The notes under the pieces were generated by a model. It saw only the letters and a program-made list of their open reading frames with translations. It was not told the DNA's origin and made no database searches. Positions 1-14,604 of a stretch of DNA of 64,000 bases are shown here, piece after piece. The DNA is taken from NCBI RefSeq assembly GCF_014648295.1, contig NZ_BMQV01000002.1, positions 124,001-188,000 of the forward strand. The letters are read 5' to 3'. Position 1 is the stretch's first letter, and each line of letters opens with the position of its first letter. The stretch is from Shewanella saliphila (GTDB lineage: Bacteria > Pseudomonadota > Gammaproteobacteria > Enterobacterales > Shewanellaceae). The position numbers and the translations under genes are program-made.

Positions 1-31
1 AAGTCGAATGTTAAACAACCAATAGTGTACA

Positions 32-997
32 TTAAGCCGTTTTATATGCACCATTGAGCGCACTTCCTTGGCCTCCATATTCTCTCAGTTCATCCACAAT
101 GGCGACTAAGCCATCCCAGCGAAATGCACACCAGTCAGGGGCGAGCAACATTGGCTTTTTAGCATACGCGGTAACACGGTGGTAAATGATGTGTTCAGGC
201 GTATGACGAATGAGCATTGCAGCTGCAGAGGCATATTCATTTAATGTTAATAAAGGCATTGGTTTATAATGCCACTGCTTGGCCATGGTACTCCCTTCAA
301 CAATATGTAATGGATGAAGCTTAATTCCATCAACACCAATGCCGAGTACCGTTTTTAAGCTATTTAAGTAGTCGGTAGTGGTTTCGCCGGGTAAACCTAA
401 AATTAAATGGGTACACACTTTAATACCGCGTGATCTCGCTGCTATAACAGTTTGGCGATACTCAGCCAATTGGTGACCACGATTAATTTTTTTCAGCGTG
501 TGATTATTACTGGTTTGTAGGCCTAGCTCTAACCATACATCTAAGCCACTTTGTTGATATTCAACCAGTAAATCGAGAACCTCATCTGGGACACAATCTG
601 GCCGAGTGCCAATGTGTAATCCCACCACATGCTTATCTTCAACTGCAAGGTCATATTTTTGCTTTAGGCGATTAAATTCATCGTATGTACTGGTATAGGC
701 TTGAAAGTAAGCAATATATTTACTTGATGATACCGGAGCCGGTCTCGACTTATTAGCACATTGGTCTTGCGAGTGCGCACGTACTTTTCCATCTGCAAGT
801 TGCACTGGAATCGACAAAATTTGCCCTTGTTGAGCATTAAAAGACGCCACATTACAAAATGTGCAGCCTCCAAGCCCTAGCGTGCCATCTCGATTAGGGC
901 AGGTAAATTCAGCATCAATGGTCAGTTTTTTTATTCTTTCACCATATTGACGCTTGCAATAAGAACCAAATGTATTAACGTAGTCATCCAAGCCCAT
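32..997 (-). CDS. yhcC: Radical SAM protein of the YhcC / TIGR01212 family
   Basis: A 321-residue protein with the cluster motif C33-x11-C45-x2-C48 (CPNRDGTLGLGGCTFC). This is the unusually long first spacing of the YhcC family rather than the classical CxxxCxxC. It binds a 4Fe-4S cluster that cleaves S-adenosylmethionine. Later segments (GLHIGTRPDC, LELGLQTSN, LILGLPGET) are the strands of the radical SAM barrel. The start at 997 has a good ribosome site (GAGGG about 8 nt upstream). It is divergent from gltB, as in E. coli, where yhcC also faces the glutamate synthase operon. The cellular substrate is not established, so I give the family but no reaction. Confidence 0.9.
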   Translation of the reverse strand: MGLDDYVNTFGSYCKRQYGERIKKLTIDAEFTCPNRDGTLGLGGCTFCNVASFNAQQGQILSIPVQLADGKVRAHSQDQCANKSRPAPVSSSKYIAYFQAYTSTYDEFNRLKQKYDLAVEDKHVVGLHIGTRPDCVPDEVLDLLVEYQQSGLDVWLELGLQTSNNHTLKKINRGHQLAEYRQTVIAARSRGIKVCTHLILGLPGETTTDYLNSLKTVLGIGVDGIKLHPLHIVEGSTMAKQWHYKPMPLLTLNEYASAAAMLIRHTPEHIIYHRVTAYAKKPMLLAPDWCAFRWDGLVAIVDELREYGGQGSALNGAYKTA

Positions 998-1159
998 CTG
1001 GCTACCCTCTTCAACTAAAAGGGCGCTAGTTTATGGATCACTTAAACACCTGTCTCGGTGCTAAATCAATAAAACCTTCATTTAAACCCAGCAAACACGA
1101 AACTCTGCGCTATGTCGCAAAAATGTTTAAAACATCCCAACATGAAATAAATTAATAAA

Positions 1160-1198
1160 AATGAATATTTACTCATTTAGAGTAAATTTTTACCCAAC
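1160..1198. promoter_or_regulatory. Tandem ARG-box-like sites upstream of gltBD
   Basis: Two 14-bp cores, TGAATATTTACTCA (1162-1175) and TAAATTTTTACCCA (1183-1196), start exactly 21 bp apart. That is the spacing of paired 18-bp ARG boxes separated by 3 bp. The first matches the TGAATAATTATTCA core at 12 of 14 positions and the second at about 9 of 14. ArgR is a known regulator of gltBDF in E. coli. The inference is ArgR control of gltBD here. The sites lie about 320 bp before the start codon, so the promoter should be close to them. Confidence 0.5.
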
Positions 1199-1333
1199 AA
1201 CTGTATTTGAAATAAAATTCACTATTTTTAATTCAAAAACAATCTTCTACTTTTGTTGCCAAAAAGTAGCTATATGTTTGAAATAATATTTAAATTGTTT
1301 TTATTCATAAGGTTATAGCGCCAAACCCACAGT

Positions 1334-1347
1334 TTACGTTAACGTAA
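1334..1347. promoter_or_regulatory. Perfect palindrome TTACGTTAACGTAA before gltB
   Basis: A 14-bp perfect palindrome that extends to 20 bp (1331-1350) with one mismatched pair. It lies about 170 bp upstream of the gltB start. Its form fits a dimeric activator or repressor operator. From memory it resembles the ACGT-rich site described for the MerR-type regulator LiuR in Shewanella and relatives, but I cannot check that here. Confidence 0.45.
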
Positions 1348-1516
1348 GCTTAATAGGCAAATCCATTTTTTTGGTAATTATATTTCAGTTTGTTGCATTT
1401 TTTTGGTTTGACCTTTATGCATTCTCGGTTTAATTTGAATGGTTCGGGTGCATATCTATGGAATGTTTCACATTTACCCCGAGTCGTATCTAGTAGAGGT
1501 TTAGGGGGTTTTTTGT

Positions 1517-7374
<5,858 letters not shown>

Positions 7375-7460
7375 TGAGATAAACCAATATAGCCTGTGAT
7401 TGAGTGACTCATTGCAGGCTAATAAATCAAATAATGTACCGAGTTTGCTTGTGAATTTTA

Positions 7461-7487
7461 GCGCATCTATATGATGCGCATTTTTTT
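7461..7487 (+). terminator. Rho-independent terminator of gltBD
   Basis: The stem GCGCATC (7461-7467) pairs perfectly with GATGCGC (7473-7479) across a 5-nt loop and is followed by A and seven T. The T run is only on the plus strand, so it serves gltBD rather than the convergent PilZ gene. Confidence 0.85.
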
Positions 7488-7503
7488 GCCCAAACGTCAG
7501 TAA

Positions 7504-8169
7504 TTATTTATTTGCTGAGTTCACTAAAAAGTAGCTAAACAATTGGTTTTTCAACTCAGGATGATCATCAGAAAACTTCACCCCAACGGTCATTTCACCT
7601 TCAAGTTGCTGCACCTTAACCGCGGTCCCGGTTAAAATCCCAGACAAGCTTTCATCGATAGAAATTGCCACGTGTATTTCTGCATCTTGTTCTAGAGTTA
7701 TCGATTTAGGCGCCAGTGTGACAAAGCAACCCGTCAAAGAAAAGTCGAGCATTTTTGCAATGATTTTATTGTCGTTGTGCATAATAAACACATCTTGTTC
7801 AATATCGACTCGCAACTGCTCTCTGACTTTTTTCTTAGTGATAGATTTTGGCACACTCAAACACAACATACGCACAGGTAGATTAACCATCGATAAAATC
7901 GAGGTCTTAAAGGCAATGATGTCTTTAAAACCACTGTTGGTCATCGCTCTCACCACAATCTCAGCATTGGCAAGCATGTGTTGATAGGCTTCAGAAAAGT
8001 CTTTGGTGGGGTATTCAATCAAAAGAAAGCGATTGATTTGATAACCAATCAAACTCGAGCGAGATTGCACTTTTTTACCATTGGCAAAATGGATCTCAAC
8101 AAACAACTCCATGCCAATATCAATTAAGCGCAAATCGTCAAGCAACTCGCTCACTGGTGTTTTTATCAT
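7504..8169 (-). CDS. PilZ-domain protein, YcgR-like
   Basis: A 221-residue cytoplasmic protein with two parts. The N-terminal portion (about 1-105) looks like the YcgR flagellar-brake domain. The C-terminal PilZ domain carries the c-di-GMP-binding motifs R116-x3-R120 (REQLR) and D142-x-S144-x2-G147 (DFSLTG). It should therefore bind c-di-GMP and act on motility or another envelope machine. No flagellar or biosynthetic gene is nearby, so the target cannot be read from context. It is convergent with gltBD and monocistronic. Confidence 0.85.
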   Translation of the reverse strand: MIKTPVSELLDDLRLIDIGMELFVEIHFANGKKVQSRSSLIGYQINRFLLIEYPTKDFSEAYQHMLANAEIVVRAMTNSGFKDIIAFKTSILSMVNLPVRMLCLSVPKSITKKKVREQLRVDIEQDVFIMHNDNKIIAKMLDFSLTGCFVTLAPKSITLEQDAEIHVAISIDESLSGILTGTAVKVQQLEGEMTVGVKFSDDHPELKNQLFSYFLVNSANK

Positions 8170-8404
8170 AGAACTTTCACCCTGTAAGTGGACGTGATAG
8201 CGCTCTGTTTCATCAACTTATTGATCCAAAATATCATCATTAACATAAAGATAACAGATTTCGTATTGTTCTACATAGAGCCTGCTGGTCTTTGTAAAAG
8301 AATTTTGTTTCTTTTAGCCAAAAGCAATTGGAATATGACGCGACGTAACCAATCTTAATAGAATAACGCGCTCACCGACAGAGGGATAAATACCCTAAAA
8401 CAAA

Positions 8405-8428
8405 TCAGGCCAGCAAATGCTGGCCTGA
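8405..8428 (-). terminator. Terminator of the DoxX-like gene
   Basis: A perfect 11-bp inverted repeat, TCAGGCCAGCA (8405-8415) and TGCTGGCCTGA (8418-8428), only 2 nt apart. On the minus strand it is followed by a T-rich stretch. It lies just past the stop of the membrane-protein gene. Confidence 0.7.
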
Positions 8429-8447
8429 AATACAAATAGCTACATCG

Positions 8448-8861
8448 TTATTTTACCGTAAACTTAGTATCTTGATCTCTTAACATGTACAAGGCAAAAC
8501 ACGCGGCCCACATCGGCCATGCAGCAAAGAATAATAAGTTATTAAATGCATCAAAGTATTGATTAAATGCTGACAAGGTTGACGCGCCATGCATTAAGAA
8601 TATCACTCCGTATGTGATACGTTTTTTAATCCCAAGTACAAAGGCAATCACCAGTAACAATTGCAAACCACCCATAACATACGCAGCGACCTCACTCACA
8701 CCGCCAATCCCATAAAACTTCTCGAAGATTCTCATACTGTGGCCAGGATTAACAAATTTATCCAATGTCCACACGAACATCACTAAAAATACACCTAAGC
8801 GTAAAGACAATAATGACCACTGCAATTTGCTCTGAACATCGCTAGTAAGTGTTGTTTGCAT
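8448..8861 (-). CDS. DoxX-like integral membrane protein
   Basis: A 137-residue protein with about four hydrophobic segments (roughly 20-36, 58-76, 82-98, 108-126) and little else. The layout, the early WTLDKFVNPG segment and the short length fit the DoxX-like superfamily of quinone- or thiol-associated membrane proteins. I see no catalytic motif, so a specific reaction is not supported. It is transcribed away from the TonB receptor gene and shares a 209-bp intergenic region with it. Confidence 0.65.
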   Translation of the reverse strand: MQTTLTSDVQSKLQWSLLSLRLGVFLVMFVWTLDKFVNPGHSMRIFEKFYGIGGVSEVAAYVMGGLQLLLVIAFVLGIKKRITYGVIFLMHGASTLSAFNQYFDAFNNLLFFAAWPMWAACFALYMLRDQDTKFTVK

Positions 8862-8981
8862 CTTAATTCCTTAAAAAATATAAATAAAACTCATTCTGCT
8901 GAGCTTTTAATAGGCTAAACTGGTGTTAACGACAAAAGTTAACCAGCTCCCAATGGACCGAATAAACTCAGATGATATTGC

Positions 8982-9037
8982 ACAACCACTTATGCTATTT
9001 AATTCTAAATAAACAAAATTTGGCATAAGATAGTTGT
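8982..9037. promoter_or_regulatory. Imperfect inverted repeat before the TonB receptor
   Basis: ACAACCACTTATGC (8982-8995) is mirrored by GCATAAGATAGTTGT (9023-9037) with one bulge. It sits between the DoxX-like gene and the TonB-dependent receptor, where divergent promoters are expected. I see no convincing Fur box here. The repeat may be an operator of unknown type. Confidence 0.3.
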
Positions 9038-9070
9038 AATAAATTCGTTAATCATTAGGTCTTTTAGGCC

Positions 9071-11455
9071 ATGTTCATCACAGCAGAAAACATTATGCCT
9101 ATTTATCGTTACCCACATCGTTCCAAGACAGCTGTGGCTGTTGGCTTAGCCCTATTCTCTTCGTTAACTGTTGCCGCAGAAGACACTTCAACAATTGAAG
9201 TGATCAATGTGTCTGGCAAAGTCATAAACGACAATGGCTTGTCACCTAAAAACAGCACGGTTGATGGCCCATTTGGTGATGGTATTGCGCTAAAAGACAT
9301 TGCCCGCTCGGTCACCCCAATTACCAGCGAAATGATTGAACATCTTAATATCACCGACTTGTCAGATATTCAAAAAGTCAGCCCCAATAGCTACTCGGCC
9401 AGCGGTTTTGGCGCCTCAAGCTTGCCGACCATTCGCGGTCAGTTAGGTGAGTTATATCAAGATGGTGTGCGCCGTCAGGCAGGTAATAATGGCTTTGGGA
9501 TCCCAATGTCGTTTAACGCCATAGAACAAATTGATGTGGTAAAAGGTGCGCCACCGGTGTTGTTAGGCACCAGCCAACGTAATGGTGGTTTTGTCAATGT
9601 GCACTCTAAAGTGGCACCCACTAATGACAGGTTTGCCGAACTTACCGCCTCTGCTGGCAGTTGGGATCATTACCGTGCTCAATTAGATATTGCCACCGAT
9701 ATAGTTGCAGACCAAAGTGGTGTGCGTTTAAGTGTCGAGCACATCGATAACGGCAGCTACTATGATTACTCTGGTTTTCAAAGCGACAGTATTTTTGTGG
9801 CATTTCGCCTGTTGCCAGACGATGTCAGCACCTGGGACATCAATGTCGAATATTATGATGTCGATTTTACCGACAATGCCGGGATTAACCGCCCGACCCA
9901 AGCATTAATTGATGATGGCTTATATGTTACCGGTCAAGGCGTTCAACCTAATGGCAGCACCATACCAGGCGCTAATGCCATTGTGTCGCCGACCGGGTTA
10001 GTCAAAATAGATCGCAGCCAGGTACTGACCGATCCAGACAACATCAACAACGCGCAAACGTTTATCGTTCACAGTACCTATGTGCGTGAATTAAGCGATA
10101 AAGCCACTTTTAAAAATATCACTTACTATCAGCACTTAGAACGTGAAGAAATTGCCCAAAACAGTTTTGTTGAAATCATCGATGGCGCTGACACTGCACA
10201 AAACCGGGTTGAGCTAGCCTATCAATGGAACAACGACCAAAACACCATTGTCGCCGCCGATATCCGCTACAACAAGGTGTTAGGTTACAGCCAATTTACC
10301 ACCGAAGCCGATTTACCGATTGATTTAACAGGCCCCATTGAAAATCGCCGAATTCCACTTACCGCAGAACAGCAAGCAAGGCTGGTTGAACTGCGCCCAG
10401 GGGTGTTTGTATCGCCTGGGGCACAATACGACATTGATGGCGATGGCAGCGGCGACTATTCATTATCTGACACCACAGACTCAACCAGCTGGCAAACCGG
10501 CCTCGCGATTCAGCACAACAGCCAATGGACCGACAAACTGTCGACCAGCATAGGCTATCGAGCCGACTTTTATGACGTTGAGGCTCGCGATGCTTTAGCG
10601 CCCCAAGGGCAAATTGCCGCCAGTGATTCAATTAATGAAATGCTCGAATCGGGGCAAATCAGTATTAGCTATCAGTTCAGCGACTTTATCACCACTTATG
10701 CTAGCGCCAGTTATAACGAGTCAACCTCAAACAGCATGGCGGGCGGCACCACATTAAGCGCCAATAACCAAATTAGCAGCCAAAACTTTGCCACCGAAAA
10801 CACCTTAACCGAAGTGGGTATTAAATATTCGCCAAGCGATAGCGCCTGGTATGTCGATGCGGCAGTGTTTGATCAAAAACGCAGTTTGCGAAATCGTGAT
10901 GGCAGCAACACAGGTATTCGTACTAAAGGATTTGAGGCGCAAGCCTTTTATGACGCCGACCCATATTGGTTTAGTGCTGGCTACAGTTATTTAGATGCTC
11001 GTTATGATAATTCAGCCAGCAGCCAGGATACGGTTCAGGTGGCCGATGCGTTTGATAATTCACGCCCTGATATCATTGCAGGTACTGGAATCGGCGCGCC
11101 AAACTTTGCGTCATTTGCAGCGTCTGACCGCCGTGTACAAGGTTTACCTGAACAAACGTTCACAATTAATGGAGGTATGTCGATTACTGAGAAATGGAAA
11201 GCCGGTTTCTCCGGTCTATATACCAAGAGTTACCCATTAGACTATTTAGCAACTGTGTATATTCGCGATCAATACACGCTCAATATCAATACTCGTTATG
11301 ACTTTAGCGAACAAACAAGTTTAAGATTAGACGTCAATAACGTTACAAACCAAAAGAACTGGCGCCCAGTATTTGAAGGCGGTTATTTTGGTTCAACCTT
11401 GGTATACCCTGAGTTACCGGTTAATACCACCCTGACATTGCAGCATTCATTTTAA
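9071..11455 (+). CDS. TonB-dependent outer membrane receptor
   Basis: A 794-residue outer membrane transporter. The real start may be the internal ATG at 9095 (MPIYRYPHRSKT), which gives a classical signal peptide ending near VAAED. The TonB box is probably STIEVINVSG just after cleavage. The plug domain has TIRGQLGELYQDGVRR and AIEQIDVVKGAPPVLLG. The rest is a beta-barrel with alternating strands and a C-terminal phenylalanine (TLTLQHSF) recognised by the BAM complex. The sequence resembles siderophore-type receptors, but no siderophore gene is near. It starts the co-directional 9-20 kb block and ends 11 bp before the TVP38-reductase fusion. Confidence 0.9.
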   Translation: MFITAENIMPIYRYPHRSKTAVAVGLALFSSLTVAAEDTSTIEVINVSGKVINDNGLSPKNSTVDGPFGDGIALKDIARSVTPITSEMIEHLNITDLSDIQKVSPNSYSASGFGASSLPTIRGQLGELYQDGVRRQAGNNGFGIPMSFNAIEQIDVVKGAPPVLLGTSQRNGGFVNVHSKVAPTNDRFAELTASAGSWDHYRAQLDIATDIVADQSGVRLSVEHIDNGSYYDYSGFQSDSIFVAFRLLPDDVSTWDINVEYYDVDFTDNAGINRPTQALIDDGLYVTGQGVQPNGSTIPGANAIVSPTGLVKIDRSQVLTDPDNINNAQTFIVHSTYVRELSDKATFKNITYYQHLEREEIAQNSFVEIIDGADTAQNRVELAYQWNNDQNTIVAADIRYNKVLGYSQFTTEADLPIDLTGPIENRRIPLTAEQQARLVELRPGVFVSPGAQYDIDGDGSGDYSLSDTTDSTSWQTGLAIQHNSQWTDKLSTSIGYRADFYDVEARDALAPQGQIAASDSINEMLESGQISISYQFSDFITTYASASYNESTSNSMAGGTTLSANNQISSQNFATENTLTEVGIKYSPSDSAWYVDAAVFDQKRSLRNRDGSNTGIRTKGFEAQAFYDADPYWFSAGYSYLDARYDNSASSQDTVQVADAFDNSRPDIIAGTGIGAPNFASFAASDRRVQGLPEQTFTINGGMSITEKWKAGFSGLYTKSYPLDYLATVYIRDQYTLNINTRYDFSEQTSLRLDVNNVTNQKNWRPVFEGGYFGSTLVYPELPVNTTLTLQHSF

Positions 11456-11466
11456 GGCTATAAAAC

Positions 11467-13620
11467 ATGTTTAAAAAAATCGTACTATTAATTATTGCAG
11501 CAACGCTGGTGGGGTTATTTTTCCACTATGACTTAAACCAACTACTCACACTTGATGGCCTAAAAGGTTCAATGGCGCAATTTAGCCAGCTACGTCAGGA
11601 ATCACCGCTATTAGTCATCGGTGGCTTCTTTGCATTGTATGTGGCTGTCACAGCATTATCCTTACCTGGTGCGGCGATATTAACCCTCGCATCTGGTGCG
11701 TTATTTGGCATAGTCGAAGGCTTAATAATAGCCTCATTTGCCTCAAGCATTGGCGCAACACTGGCCTTTTTAGTGTCGCGTTACTTATTACGTGACTCGA
11801 TTAAACAACGTTTTCCAGAGCGTTTAGCAGCCATTGATGCCGGTATTGAAAAAGAAGGCGGCTTTTACCTATTCACTCTACGTTTAGTGCCTATTTTCCC
11901 GTTCTTTTTAATCAATATGCTGATGGGCGTTACCGCATTTAAATCGTGGACCTTCTATTGGGTCAGCCAAGTCGGTATGTTTTTGGGCACCTTTGTATAC
12001 GTCAATGCCGGGACTCAATTGGCACAAATCGACAGTTTATCGAATATTTTATCGTTCAACCTGATTGTGTCATTTGCACTATTAGGCTTATTCCCGCTTA
12101 TTGCTAAGGCCATTGTCAACATGATCAAAAAACGTCGCGTATACAGCAAATGGACCAAGCCCGCTAAATTTGACCGCAATATGATTGTGATTGGCGCTGG
12201 CGCGGGTGGTCTTGTGACTAGCTATATTGCCGCTGCAGTAAAAGCCAAGGTGACCTTAATTGAAGCCGGTGAAATGGGCGGCGATTGCTTAAACTATGGC
12301 TGCGTGCCCAGCAAAGCGATTATTAAAAGTGCCAAAATAGCCGAGCAAATACGTAATGCCCATCATTACGGCCTAGAAGACAGCACTCCTGAGTTTTCAT
12401 TTAAAAAGGTGATGGCACGTGTACATCAAGTGGTTGCCGATATTGCCCCACACGACAGTGTTGAGCGTTACACCAATTTAGGGGTGGATGTGGTCAAAGG
12501 CTACGGCAAGTTAATTGACCCATGGACAGTAGAAATTACCGACCCAGACGGCAACACTACTCGCCTAACCGCGCGCAGCATTGTAATTGCCACCGGTGCC
12601 CGCCCATTTGTGCCGCCATTACCGGGTATTGAAGACGTCGGTTATGTTACCAGCGACACCTTATGGGACGAGTTTGCCAAACTTGATGCTGCACCACAAA
12701 AATTAGTGGTACTTGGCGGCGGCCCAATTGGCTCTGAGCTTGCGCAAAGCTTTGCCCGTTTAGGCTCACAAGTCACCCAAGTTGAAATGGCTGAGCGCAT
12801 CATGATTAAAGAAGATCTTGAAGTGTCTGAGTTTGCCACCCAGGCATTACGTAACAGTGGCGTTAACATTTTAACCTCGCACCAGGCCCTGCGCTGTGAA
12901 CTGCGAGAAGGTAAAAAATACCTTATCGTTAAGCATCAAGACCAAGAGCAAGCTATTGAATACGACCAGTTGTTATGTGCTGTCGGTCGCAGTGCACGTC
13001 TAAGCGGTTACGGTTTAGAAGAACTCGGCATTGAAACCAATCGCACCATTCAAACCAATGAATATTTAGAAACGCTATACCCTAATATTTATGCCGCTGG
13101 TGACATTGTTGGCCCATATCAATTTACTCATGTGGCCGCGCATCAAGGTTGGTACGCAGCAGTAAACGCACTATTTGGTCATTTGAAAAAGTTTAAAGTC
13201 GATTACCGCGTGATCCCATGGACCACCTTTATCGATCCAGAGGTGGCTCGCGTCGGTATAAACGAATATGAAGCTCAGCAACAAGGGATTGATTATGAAG
13301 TCACGCGCTTTGATTTTGCCGAGCTTGACCGCGCCATTACCGACAGTGCCACAGACGGTTTTATTAAAGTCATCACTCCAAAAGGCAAAGACAAAATCTT
13401 AGGCGTGACTGTCGTGTCAGAACATGCTGGCGACTTAATTGCTGAGTTTGTATTGGCGATGAAGCACGGCCTAGGGCTGAATAAGATTTTAGGTACCATC
13501 CACAGTTACCCAACGTGGGCCGAGGGTAACAAATATGCTGCAGGCGAATGGAAACGTAATCACGCACCAGCTACCGTGCTGCGTTGGTTAGAAAAATACC
13601 ATACATGGCGCCGTGGTTAA
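11467..13620 (+). CDS. TVP38/SNARE-associated membrane domain fused to a MerA-like FAD disulfide reductase
   Basis: A 717-residue fusion. Residues 1 to about 225 are a TVP38/TMEM64 (VTT, DedA-like) membrane domain with several helices and the family-type segment LRLVPIFPFFLINMLMG. From about 238 a class I pyridine nucleotide-disulfide oxidoreductase follows. It has FAD fingerprint GAGAGG, redox-active cysteines C274 and C279 in CLNYGC, an NAD(P)H-binding GGGPIGSE, the second FAD motif YAAGDI, and a dimerisation domain with HSYPTWAE. The C-terminal vicinal cysteines of true mercuric reductase are absent, as is the NmerA metal-binding domain. It should be an inner-membrane flavoprotein facing the cytoplasm; its substrate is unknown. 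It is tightly coupled to the receptor upstream. Confidence 0.88.
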   Translation: MFKKIVLLIIAATLVGLFFHYDLNQLLTLDGLKGSMAQFSQLRQESPLLVIGGFFALYVAVTALSLPGAAILTLASGALFGIVEGLIIASFASSIGATLAFLVSRYLLRDSIKQRFPERLAAIDAGIEKEGGFYLFTLRLVPIFPFFLINMLMGVTAFKSWTFYWVSQVGMFLGTFVYVNAGTQLAQIDSLSNILSFNLIVSFALLGLFPLIAKAIVNMIKKRRVYSKWTKPAKFDRNMIVIGAGAGGLVTSYIAAAVKAKVTLIEAGEMGGDCLNYGCVPSKAIIKSAKIAEQIRNAHHYGLEDSTPEFSFKKVMARVHQVVADIAPHDSVERYTNLGVDVVKGYGKLIDPWTVEITDPDGNTTRLTARSIVIATGARPFVPPLPGIEDVGYVTSDTLWDEFAKLDAAPQKLVVLGGGPIGSELAQSFARLGSQVTQVEMAERIMIKEDLEVSEFATQALRNSGVNILTSHQALRCELREGKKYLIVKHQDQEQAIEYDQLLCAVGRSARLSGYGLEELGIETNRTIQTNEYLETLYPNIYAAGDIVGPYQFTHVAAHQGWYAAVNALFGHLKKFKVDYRVIPWTTFIDPEVARVGINEYEAQQQGIDYEVTRFDFAELDRAITDSATDGFIKVITPKGKDKILGVTVVSEHAGDLIAEFVLAMKHGLGLNKILGTIHSYPTWAEGNKYAAGEWKRNHAPATVLRWLEKYHTWRRG

Positions 13621-13642
13621 TCCTTTAAAAGGCATAAAATGG

Positions 13643-13668
13643 TGGCAGTTAACCCAGGTTAACTGCCA
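13643..13668 (+). other. Perfect stem-loop inside the transport block
   Basis: TGGCAGTTAAC (13643-13653) pairs perfectly with GTTAACTGCCA (13658-13668) across a CCAG loop. No T tract follows, so it is a weak terminator at best. It may adjust transcript levels between the receptor/reductase pair and the downstream DUF547-ABC genes. Confidence 0.55.
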
Positions 13669-13752
13669 GTCATTAAATGAAACAAGCGTGAATCAATAGC
13701 AAAAGCTGCCCGGCAAGAGATAATGCCAATTGCAGTAAGAGAGCCAAATAAG

Positions 13753-14604
13753 ATGAGTACAATATTCAAGGCATTTGTCGCAAGTGTTGTCATTGCACCC
13801 CTACTCTTAAGCACACTACTATTCAGTCAAATCAGTGTGGCTGCCGATGCAATCCCAGTAACAACTGAGCAGGCATTACACCAACAGTGGCAAGCCTTGG
13901 TGAGTCAGCACGTAAAGCCGATTAATAATGGCAACAGTAGCGCGGTAGATTATGCGGCAATGCAGCAGCAACGCACTCAACTGCAAAGCTATCTCAAGCA
14001 GCTGAGCAACATCAGTCAGACACAATTTGATGCATGGGATAAATCGACACAATTAGCCATGCTCATCAATGCTTATAACGCCTGGACGGTTGAGCTCATC
14101 TTAACTAAGTATCCAGATATTGAGTCAATAAAAGATCTCGGCGGATTTTTTAGCTCGCCCTGGGATAAAAGCTTTATTCCTTTGCTTGGGAAAACCCGTA
14201 GCCTCAATGATATTGAACATAAACTGATCCGTGGTAGCGATCGATATAATGATCCTAGAATTCATTTTGCGGTAAATTGTGCCAGCATCGGCTGCCCAGC
14301 GCTGCTTGAAGAAGCCTATACCGGCGCTAAGCTTGAGCAACAACTTGATGCCCAAACCAAGCGTTTTTTAGCTGACACTAGCCGCAATTATGCCAAAGGC
14401 GATACGGTCTATTTGTCTGCCATTTTTAAATGGTATGGCGATGACTTTACTCAAGGTTTTGCCGGTGCGGATTCTGTTGAGGCATTTTTATTACTCTACC
14501 CTAACGCGTTAACACTCAATGGTGCTCAGCAAGATACCGCGAATAAGCAGCAATTAGATATCGATTACCTCGATTATAACTGGTCGTTAAATGCGGTTCG
14601 ATAA
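13753..14604 (+). CDS. Exported DUF547-domain protein
   Basis: The reading frame opens at 13723. The ATG at 13753 (MSTIFKAF) is preferred because AGAGAG lies 9 nt upstream and the protein then starts with a clean signal peptide ending near SVAAD. That gives 283 residues. The mature part shows the DUF547 hallmarks: MLINAYNAWTV, a conserved SLNDIEHKLIR, and DPRIHFAVNCASIGCP with two nearby cysteines. DUF547 has no agreed activity; the conserved His and Cys residues suggest a catalytic or metal/thiol role. It is periplasmic. Its 3' end overlaps the next gene, which implies translational coupling to the ABC importer. Confidence 0.8.
   Translation: MSTIFKAFVASVVIAPLLLSTLLFSQISVAADAIPVTTEQALHQQWQALVSQHVKPINNGNSSAVDYAAMQQQRTQLQSYLKQLSNISQTQFDAWDKSTQLAMLINAYNAWTVELILTKYPDIESIKDLGGFFSSPWDKSFIPLLGKTRSLNDIEHKLIRGSDRYNDPRIHFAVNCASIGCPALLEEAYTGAKLEQQLDAQTKRFLADTSRNYAKGDTVYLSAIFKWYGDDFTQGFAGADSVEAFLLLYPNALTLNGAQQDTANKQQLDIDYLDYNWSLNAVR

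Larger units (their letters stand above)
998..1516. other. Long AT-rich regulatory gap between yhcC and gltB
   Basis: There is no credible gene in these 519 bases. The gap is strongly AT-rich between about 1130 and 1310. It holds two ARG-box-like sites in tandem (1160-1198) and a 14-bp perfect palindrome (1334-1347), both listed separately. Just before gltB a run of G followed by six T (1504-1514) overlaps the Shine-Dalgarno region and can pair weakly with ACCCC at 1476-1480. An 88-codon minus-strand reading frame over 1350-1616 overlaps gltB and has no family resemblance. Confidence 0.7.

Noticed and set aside
8990-9060. Fur box before the TonB receptor
   Set aside because: The best alignment to the 19-bp consensus is about 9 positions, no better than expected in AT-rich DNA.
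11467-13620. Mercuric reductase
   Set aside because: The C-terminal cysteine pair and NmerA domain are absent, and no mer genes are nearby.
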